From contig JACRAF010000035.1 in the NCBI GenBank assembly GCA_016213505.1, positions 1 through 55,833 of the forward strand: DNA of 55,833 nucleotides. Reading direction: 5' to 3'. The translations under genes were made by a program, and so were the position numbers. The notes beneath the pieces were generated by a model, which had not been told where the DNA came from, made no database searches, and saw nothing but the letters and a program-made list of their open reading frames with translations. This document shows, piece after piece, positions 51,148 to 55,833 of the stretch (its first letter is position 1; every line of letters begins with the position of its first letter). The DNA is from Devosia nanyangense (GTDB lineage Bacteria > Pseudomonadota > Alphaproteobacteria > Rhizobiales > Devosiaceae).

Positions 51148-51603
51148 CTATTGCCTGTCGAGGAAGGCGCCGAGCTGGTTCATCAGCCCGATGGTGCCCT
51201 CCTGGCGCTGGGCGACGGTGTCGAGGCCGTCGAGAAACAGGCCGTATTCGGTGAGCTTCATCTTGGTGCCGCCCGTGGCGGGCCAGAACTCGATGGCTGC
51301 GAGGGAGACCGAGATCTTCCTGCCGTCCATGTGCATGTCGTAGCTGTAGAGAATGCGGCTCAGTGGAACGATGTCCTGATAGGTGACGTCGAAATTGTAC
51401 GTCGGGCCATCGGGAATTGTTCCTGCACTCGACTCGCGCCCGCCGGGTTTGAACTCGAAGACCTTCGGTGGGTTGTCCCCGTTGCCGCCGAACCATTGCG
51501 ACTTGAGTTTCGGGTCGGACCAGGCGGCCCAGACCTTCTCGACCGGATGGGGGTAGGTGCGTTCGACGACAAAGGTGCCGTGCGCGACGGAATGGTCGCT
51601 CAT
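51148..51603 (-). CDS. SRPBCC/AHSA1-family protein (first copy)
   Basis: A 151-aa START-like (SRPBCC) protein: FVVERTYPHPVEKVWAAWSDP at the start, FGGNGDNPPKVFEFKPGGRESS, and C-terminal EGTIGLMNQLGAFLDRQ. The AHSA1 group binds hydrophobic ligands. It is about 45 percent similar by eye to its neighbour (positions 51628-52086), a tandem duplication, and is the last gene behind an ArsR regulator, a common arrangement. Ligand unknown. Confidence 0.88.
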   Translation of the reverse strand: MSDHSVAHGTFVVERTYPHPVEKVWAAWSDPKLKSQWFGGNGDNPPKVFEFKPGGRESSAGTIPDGPTYNFDVTYQDIVPLSRILYSYDMHMDGRKISVSLAAIEFWPATGGTKMKLTEYGLFLDGLDTVAQRQEGTIGLMNQLGAFLDRQ

Positions 51604-51627
51604 GATGATCTCCTTCGATCCGTTGTT

Positions 51628-52086
51628 TCAGGTGTCGAGAAAGCTCGCGAGTTGGTCGAGCAATTGGGCGGTGCCCTCTTCGCGAAGTGCCGGGTTGTCC
51701 CAGCCGTCGAGGTAGGCGCCCTGCTCGGTGAAGACGAGGCGGGTGCCGGCGCCGTCGGGCTTGAATTCGATGGTGGTCAGCGACACCGAAATGCGGTCGC
51801 CATTGAGATCCATGTCGTAGGAGTAGACGATGCGTTGGTCGGGGACGATGTCCTGGTAGCGCGCGCGGAAACTCGAGACGGGACCGCCCGGCGAGCCGCC
51901 GCTGCTGGTTTCCATGCCGCCCACGCGGAAATCCATGGTGTGGACGTCGCGCGCCCAGTCGTCGGGACCATGGAACCAGGCCTGCTTTGCCGGGGTATCG
52001 GCGAAGGCACCGAAGACGCGCGAGGGTGGCTGCCTGAAATGGCGTTCGAGCGTGAAGCTCGCATGGGTCACGGTGCGGGGCTTCAT
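51628..52086 (-). CDS. SRPBCC/AHSA1-family protein (second copy)
   Basis: A 152-aa SRPBCC protein paralogous to the gene downstream (shared YQDIVP, ILYSYDM/IVYSYDM and the C-terminal EEGTAQLLDQLASFLD pattern). The ATG at 52086 overlaps the ArsR stop (ATGA), so it is translated with the regulator. Probably a ligand-binding partner of a detoxification or transport response controlled by ArsR, though neither ligand nor target is known. Confidence 0.88.
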   Translation of the reverse strand: MKPRTVTHASFTLERHFRQPPSRVFGAFADTPAKQAWFHGPDDWARDVHTMDFRVGGMETSSGGSPGGPVSSFRARYQDIVPDQRIVYSYDMDLNGDRISVSLTTIEFKPDGAGTRLVFTEQGAYLDGWDNPALREEGTAQLLDQLASFLDT

Positions 52087-52427
52087 GTCTTCACTCCCTT
52101 CTCGTCCTCGGCGTCCAGAAACGCGCCGAGCCGGTCGAGCCGTCGTTCCCAGCCGATGCGCCGGTCGTTGATCCACTTTTCAACGAGGCTCAGCGCCCCG
52201 GTGTCGATGGTGCAGGTGCGGGTACGCCCGATCTTCTGGGTTTTGATCAGTCCGCTCTGCTCCAGCAGCTGGAGATGCTGGACCACCCCCGGCAGCGACA
52301 TGGCGAACGGCAGGGCCAGTTCGCTGACCGAGGCCGGCCCGCGGCTCAGCCGTTCGACCAGTGCCCGCCGGGTGGGGTCGGCGAGGGCCTGGAACATGAG
52401 GTCCAGATTGGGCGTGGGCTCAGGCAC
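52083..52427 (-). CDS. ArsR-family winged-helix regulator
   Basis: A 114-aa ArsR-type regulator: FQALADPTRRALVERLSRGPASV, the recognition helix region LPFAMSLPGVVQHLQLLEQSGLIKTQK and wing GRTRTCTI. It lacks the metal-binding cysteine pair of true arsenic sensors (a single Cys in the wing), so it belongs to the non-metal SRPBCC-linked subgroup. The GTG start at 52427 has GGAGC about 10 bases before it; ATG 52397 is possible. A long inverted repeat lies 30-77 bp upstream. Confidence 0.88.
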   Translation of the reverse strand: MPEPTPNLDLMFQALADPTRRALVERLSRGPASVSELALPFAMSLPGVVQHLQLLEQSGLIKTQKIGRTRTCTIDTGALSLVEKWINDRRIGWERRLDRLGAFLDAEDEKGVKT

Positions 52428-52457
52428 CGATCGTTTGCTCCATTAGTTAAGCCTAGC

Positions 52458-52504
52458 CTTAAGTGAACGAGCACCGGCTGTCAATGCTGAAGCCTTCACT
52501 TAAG
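52458..52504. promoter_or_regulatory. 10-bp inverted repeat upstream of arsR
   Basis: CTTAAGTGAA (52458-52467) and TTCACTTAAG (52495-52504) are exact inverse copies separated by 27 bp. Each arm is built on CTTAAG, which also appears once more as TTAAG-N7-CTTAA at 52447-52463. The spacing suits two bound dimers. The right arm ends 4 bp before the deaminase gene's stop. Confidence 0.65.
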
Positions 52505-52507
52505 TGC

Positions 52508-53131
52508 CTAACTGAGCGGGATGCCCTTTTTGCCCTTGTCGCGCTGGTAGATGGCGGAAAGGTCGGCATAAAGAGCGGTGAGGTCGTCGACGCGGGCGGT
52601 CAGGCTTTCCTTGTTGCCGCGGTCGAGGCCGGCGATCATCTGCGCCATGTCGTGGCTGGTGAAGTAGGCGTTGGTCCGGTTGTAAAGGTCGCGGCCGGGC
52701 GCGGGCGCGTCGCGGTCCGGATCGGGGACGGCGTAGACGGCCTTGAGGATCTGGATGTCGTAGGGGATGGCGAAGCTCTGCGCAGATTCCCGGTGGCTGA
52801 AGAGGAAATAGAAATTGTCGAAGCCCGACCAGGTGATGCCGGAGAGGCAGAGCGAGCAGGGCTCGTGCGTTGCGAGGAACAGGCAATCCTTGGGGTTGGG
52901 GCGCTGGTCGGCCGGCAGCTCGTAGAAGCGCTTGATGGCGTGCATTTCGCCATGCCAGAGCGGGTTCTCGGTCTCGTTGTTGGTCTCGGCGACGACCAGC
53001 GACAGATCGGCTTTGCGCAGGATCGCGGCGCCGAAGAGCTTGTTGCCCCTCTCGACGCCGGCGCGGGTTTTCGGCGCGATGTCGAACTCGATCACATCCA
53101 TCAGTCGGGCCAGCAATTTTGCGGTATCCAT
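52508..53131 (-). CDS. Cytidine/deoxycytidylate-type nucleoside deaminase
   Basis: A 207-aa deaminase with the zinc-binding signature: H60-x-E62 (LWHGEMHAIKRF) and P91-C92-x-x-C95 (THEPCSLCLSG). The size and the flanking blocks (LFGAAILRKADLSLVVAETNNE, ENPLWHGEMHAI) are those of the broader nucleoside/guanine-type deaminase family with an N-terminal helix (EFDIAPKTRAGVERGNKL). Base or nucleoside specificity cannot be told. The ATG overlaps the stop of the YbaY/META gene (TGATG-like), so both are one transcript. Confidence 0.85.
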   Translation of the reverse strand: MDTAKLLARLMDVIEFDIAPKTRAGVERGNKLFGAAILRKADLSLVVAETNNETENPLWHGEMHAIKRFYELPADQRPNPKDCLFLATHEPCSLCLSGITWSGFDNFYFLFSHRESAQSFAIPYDIQILKAVYAVPDPDRDAPAPGRDLYNRTNAYFTSHDMAQMIAGLDRGNKESLTARVDDLTALYADLSAIYQRDKGKKGIPLS

Positions 53132-53904
53132 CAGCGAACGAGCACCATCACGGGTTTTCCGTCGGCACCGTACAGCGTCAGCTCGTCGCCGGCCACCCGC
53201 CAGGTCGCGGCCGCGGCGAGAGCGGTGTAGAACGCCTTTTCCTGGAGGTTGATGCTCTGGCCGCAGGCCTTCATGGTCGAGGTGACGGCACCGAAGCGGA
53301 TGGCGTCGCCGTCGAGCTGGACCTGGGCGAACCAGGAATTGCAGCCGCCCAGCCCGCCCGCCCGCATGTCGTCGCCGATGGCGAGCGAGGTGGTCGAGCG
53401 GGTGACGACCGGCACGCCGCCGATCTCGTCGGCCATCCAGGTGGAGCCGAGGATGGCGGGCGGCGCCGGGACCACCGGTTCCTCCGAACCGGTTGCGGGG
53501 TCGGCTTGCTGACCGACGAAACTGGTGACGATCAGCACCGGCTCGGCCGGCGCCAGCGGGTTCACCACATAGGGCTCGAAATTGCGGAACAACAGCCCGC
53601 CCGCGACGCTGATCGTGGCGATCAGCGCGTAGCTGTGGTTGGGGATGATGATGGTGTCTTCGAAGCTGAGGGTGAAACTCAGCGGCACCTGGCCGGGTCC
53701 GATCGGGGCTTCGACGTCGAGGCGCGGCGGCGCGGCGGGCAGCGTCTGGTCGACGAGCTGGATCTCGAGGACGGCAAGCTCGGGCAGCGCGATGCGCTCG
53801 CGATAGGTCACCTGGCCGCCTAGATCGATCTTTTCGGCGAGGGCAGGGCCGGCGAACGCAAAGAGGGCGAAAGCGAGCGGCAAAACGGCTTTGTGAAACG
53901 GCAT
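53131..53904 (-). CDS. Exported YbaY-like/META-domain protein
   Basis: A 257-aa protein with a Sec signal (MPFHKAVLPLAFALFAFAGPA then LAEK). An N-terminal YbaY/YscW-type domain (about 25-130: GQVTYRERIALPELAVLEIQLVD, VPLSFTLSFEDTII) is followed by a linker and a META domain (about 150-257: LGSTWMADEIGGVPVV, GDDMRAGGLGGCNSWFAQ, STMKACGQSINLQEKAFYTAL). No lipobox is visible, so it is probably soluble periplasmic. The META/YbaY combination is related to heat- and stress-linked envelope proteins; precise role unknown. The ATG at 53904 is chosen for the signal peptide. Confidence 0.82.
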   Translation of the reverse strand: MPFHKAVLPLAFALFAFAGPALAEKIDLGGQVTYRERIALPELAVLEIQLVDQTLPAAPPRLDVEAPIGPGQVPLSFTLSFEDTIIIPNHSYALIATISVAGGLLFRNFEPYVVNPLAPAEPVLIVTSFVGQQADPATGSEEPVVPAPPAILGSTWMADEIGGVPVVTRSTTSLAIGDDMRAGGLGGCNSWFAQVQLDGDAIRFGAVTSTMKACGQSINLQEKAFYTALAAAATWRVAGDELTLYGADGKPVMVLVR

Positions 53905-53972
53905 CAAGACACCCTCGGCAACACCCTCGCCGACTGTGGCGGGGGAATGTGGAGGAAATAATACGTGCGGGT

Positions 53973-54464
53973 TCACGGCGCGCGGATTAGCCACGGCTTG
54001 GCGAAAAAATGCTCTTCGAGATTGTTGCCCTCGCCGCCGCGATCGACGCAGAGAAAATCGGCATCGGCCTCGAGCGGGGTGAGGACGCCGTGCCAGGTGT
54101 TCATGGCGATGTTGACGCCTTGGCCGGGGCCGGTGACGAAGGCGCGCGGCGTGCCGGGGATGCCGGCTTGGTCGGGGGCGACGACGACGAGGAACGGGTG
54201 GGCCGACAGGGGGTAGAAGGCCTGGCTGCCGAGGGGGTGGCGCTCGACCATGCCGAGGGTCAGCGGCAGGGCGTAGGACTTCGACCTGAGGATCGAGATC
54301 AGCGGGCGGGCGTGGACGCCGCCGAGCTCGACCCTGGCGAGATCGTGGAAGCGTTCGCAATTGCCCGAATTGATCGGATAGTGGTGGGCGCCGGCGGTCT
54401 CGATCACCTGGCCAAAGGGGGCGAAGTTTTCGCGCGTTAGGGGTTCGGGTGTGAGGGCTTTCAT
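53973..54464 (-). CDS. allA: Ureidoglycolate lyase
   Basis: A 163-aa protein of the AllA family (cupin-like beta fold): FAPFGQVIETAGAHHYPINSG, SILRSKSYALPLTLGMVERHPLGSQAFYPL, and the metal-site block NTWHGVLTPLEADADFLCVDRGG. It splits ureidoglycolate to glyoxylate and urea, the last step of allantoin breakdown when allantoicase is used. It lies 120 bp after the allantoicase stop, with a palindromic repeat between, so probably the same transcript. Confidence 0.92.
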   Translation of the reverse strand: MKALTPEPLTRENFAPFGQVIETAGAHHYPINSGNCERFHDLARVELGGVHARPLISILRSKSYALPLTLGMVERHPLGSQAFYPLSAHPFLVVVAPDQAGIPGTPRAFVTGPGQGVNIAMNTWHGVLTPLEADADFLCVDRGGEGNNLEEHFFAKPWLIRAP

Positions 54465-54500
54465 GCAGCCCCGTTCCGCAGGCGCCGTGCATCGGCGGGC

Positions 54501-54566
54501 AACCCCTCATCCGTCTCGCGCTCCGCGCGATCCACCTTCCCCCTCAAGGGGGGAAGGAAGGTGGGC
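54501..54566. repeat. Palindromic intergenic repeat (degenerate family copy)
   Basis: AACCCCTCATCCGTCTCGCG and the opposed CCTTCCCCCTCAAGGGGGGAAGG-type arms (54534-54561) form nested stems, with the CTCATCCG core that is also in the copy at 17266-17330. It fills the gap between the allantoicase and allA genes. Same element family as at 5551-5681. Confidence 0.7.
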
Positions 54567-54585
54567 TCAAGCCGCGGCCGCAAGG

Positions 54586-55605
54586 TCATTCCGCCAGTTT
54601 CCCGAACAGCCTGAGCCGCGAGATGCCGCCATCGGGGAAGATGTTGAGGCGGACGTGGGTGACGGGGCCGAGGGCGCTGACCTTGCCGAAGGTGTGGATG
54701 GCATCGGCCTTGAGCTTCTGGGGCCCAAGCAGTTCGGGCCAGAACATCGAGGAGGCGACCACCGCGTCGTCGAGCTCGTCGAGGCCGCGGCCGAGATCGA
54801 AGGCGAGGAGCGAAAAGCTGTCGGGAAAATTGCCCTTGTAGTGGGCGGTGTCGATCTCGACGCTTTCGAGAATACCACGCGCTCCGAGTGCAACGACGAT
54901 CCAGTCGTTGCCCGGGGTACGGCGGCGGCGGGTCTCCCAGCCGTCGCCCATGTCGAGGCCGCGGCCGGGCGCGAGCATGCGGTTGAAGGCACCGTAGTGG
55001 GCGTCGGAATAGGCGATGACGCGGCCGCCATTGAGGCCGGAGGCGAGGTCGAGGGTCTTGCCGCGCATGGCGATGTCGTCGATGTGCGGTTCGCCATAGA
55101 CGCGCAGCCGGGCGACGCCGCCGTCGGGATAGATGTGGAGCCGCACGTGGCTCCACACGCTCTCGGACTTGCTGCGCAGATAGTGGTGGGCGGACGAGCC
55201 GAGCGGGGTCAGCGGCAGGATCTCGGTCCATGCGGTGCCGTCGCCGGGGTCGCCTTTGACGTTGCAGCCCTCGATGCGGCAGGCCGGCGGGTAGTTGCCG
55301 GTGAAGTGGGAGGTGTCGACGTCGAAGCCGCGGATGACGCCGGCGGCGGCGAGACGGACGACGGCGTAGTCGTGGCCCTCGGTGCGCTTGCGCCGGCTCT
55401 CCCAGCCGTCCATCCACTTGCCGTTGTCGTCGTATTTGTCGGCGATGAACACGGCCGGCGCATCGGCCAGCATGCGCGAGACCTCGGCGAAGAAGTCGTC
55501 GGTCGCGAACAGCGCCTTGGCGCCGAGCCCGGCGGACGCCAAATTGACGGCGTTGCGGGCGAAATCGGGCAGATCGGTTCGGGGGCGGGAGGGCGCTTCG
55601 CTCAT
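54586..55605 (-). CDS. alc: Allantoicase
   Basis: A 339-aa protein of two similar allantoicase domains: about 1-165 (GWESRRKRTEGHDYAVVRLA, SHFTGNYPPACRIEGCNV, RLHIYPDGGVARLRVYGE) and about 175-339 (GWETRRRRTPGNDWIVVALG, HYKGNFPDSFSLLAFDL, RLNIFPDGGISRLRLFGK). It hydrolyses allantoate to ureidoglycolate and urea. The ATG at 55605 gives MSEAPSRPRTDLPDFARNAV, the usual start; longer in-frame starts upstream are ignored. Together with allA it indicates that purine ureides are used as a nitrogen source. Confidence 0.93.
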   Translation of the reverse strand: MSEAPSRPRTDLPDFARNAVNLASAGLGAKALFATDDFFAEVSRMLADAPAVFIADKYDDNGKWMDGWESRRKRTEGHDYAVVRLAAAGVIRGFDVDTSHFTGNYPPACRIEGCNVKGDPGDGTAWTEILPLTPLGSSAHHYLRSKSESVWSHVRLHIYPDGGVARLRVYGEPHIDDIAMRGKTLDLASGLNGGRVIAYSDAHYGAFNRMLAPGRGLDMGDGWETRRRRTPGNDWIVVALGARGILESVEIDTAHYKGNFPDSFSLLAFDLGRGLDELDDAVVASSMFWPELLGPQKLKADAIHTFGKVSALGPVTHVRLNIFPDGGISRLRLFGKLAE

Positions 55606-55833
55606 CACGGGTCTTTTCGTTGTTTGAGGTTGGATAGCGGGATTTACGCGCAAGCGGAAGGACCGGACGGACCGCGGTCCTCCGGGTTTTACCTTGCCGT
55701 GGCCAAGAGGGGGCCACGGACGGAGAGCGCTGGGCGCCTCCGAATTGTTTTTGCTAGGCGAGACGCCCAGCGCTTCTCCGCGGCGGGGGTGTCGGAACCG
55801 TTCGGTCAAAGCGGCAAGAGCCGGTAAGCCGAA
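55606..55833. other. Gene-free end region with three nested or serial inverted repeats
   Basis: The last 228 bp carry no convincing gene. They hold GGACCGCGGTCC (about 55669-55680, perfect), CCGTGGCC-N7-GGCCACGG (about 55697-55719) and AGCGCTGGGCG (55726-55736) with CGCCCAGCGCT (55764-55774), stems extendable with a bulge to GGAG/CTCC. One may be a terminator of a gene to the right, and the allantoicase promoter must be in the AT-richer 55606-55640 part. Confidence 0.6.

Noticed and set aside
53905..54510. N-terminal extension of the YbaY/META protein
   Set aside because: The extension overlaps allA in another frame, is Arg/Pro-rich and precedes a proper signal peptide start at 53904.

Overview
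The window is GC-rich chromosomal DNA from an alphaproteobacterium, most likely Hyphomicrobiales (a Devosia-like lineage is my guess). This rests on the phyR/nepR-ecfG general stress response locus, a ChvE-GguAB type sugar transporter, rhizobial-style palindromic intergenic repeats, a ThuA/ThuB-like pair and dense, tightly overlapping operons. No rRNA, tRNA, CRISPR array, transposase or prophage structural gene was recognised.

Left part (1-5.5 kb): a 7-bp tandem repeat borders phyR, which is divergent from nepR-ecfG. Back-to-back EcfG-type promoters (GGAAC, 16 bp, CGTT or CATT) lie between them. Three more promoters of this type precede small membrane and stress genes just downstream (DUF883, DUF3309, a holin-like protein, a 77-aa protein and a 55-aa protein), so the master regulator and part of its probable regulon sit side by side. 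A lipid kinase gene lies between them. From 4.7 to 12.1 kb is a three-gene transglutaminase / circularly permuted ATP-grasp + alpha-E / transglutaminase-DUF2126 system. A mazEF-like toxin-antitoxin pair with a perfect 16-bp operator-like palindrome is inserted in it.

Middle part (12.2-33 kb): LysR regulator and a YdcSTUV-like polyamine-class ABC transporter with gamma-aminobutyraldehyde dehydrogenase (probable putrescine/GABA catabolism); a signal-peptide remnant; a frameshifted mannitol dehydrogenase family gene; a FIST sensor / GGDEF diguanylate cyclase operon with an FNR/FixK-type box (TTGA-N6-TCAA) upstream; a GntR/FadR regulator divergent from a ChvE-GguAB sugar transporter; a 3-mercaptopyruvate sulfurtransferase; and a second spermidine/iron-class ABC transporter on the minus strand.

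Right part (33-55.8 kb): an imelysin / di-heme oxidoreductase / imelysin / DUF1513 operon (periplasmic, iron-linked); a ThuA-like gene with a Gfo/Idh/MocA oxidoreductase; GlsB/YeaQ, GtrA and a methyltransferase; a second ThuA-like gene; a cytochrome b / molybdopterin oxidoreductase pair; small secreted proteins; a DEAD-box helicase; a compact set of a stand-alone condensation-like acyltransferase, an acyl carrier protein and an AMP-forming ligase; ArsR with two SRPBCC proteins; a nucleoside deaminase with a YbaY/META protein; and ureidoglycolate lyase with allantoicase (purine ureide catabolism).

The best candidates for under-described biology are the condensation/ACP/ligase set at 47.9-51.0 kb, the ATP-grasp/alpha-E/transglutaminase island carrying a toxin-antitoxin module, the FIST-GGDEF operon, and the EcfG promoter cluster. 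All functional statements come from reading the sequence and recalling protein families; no searches were run.
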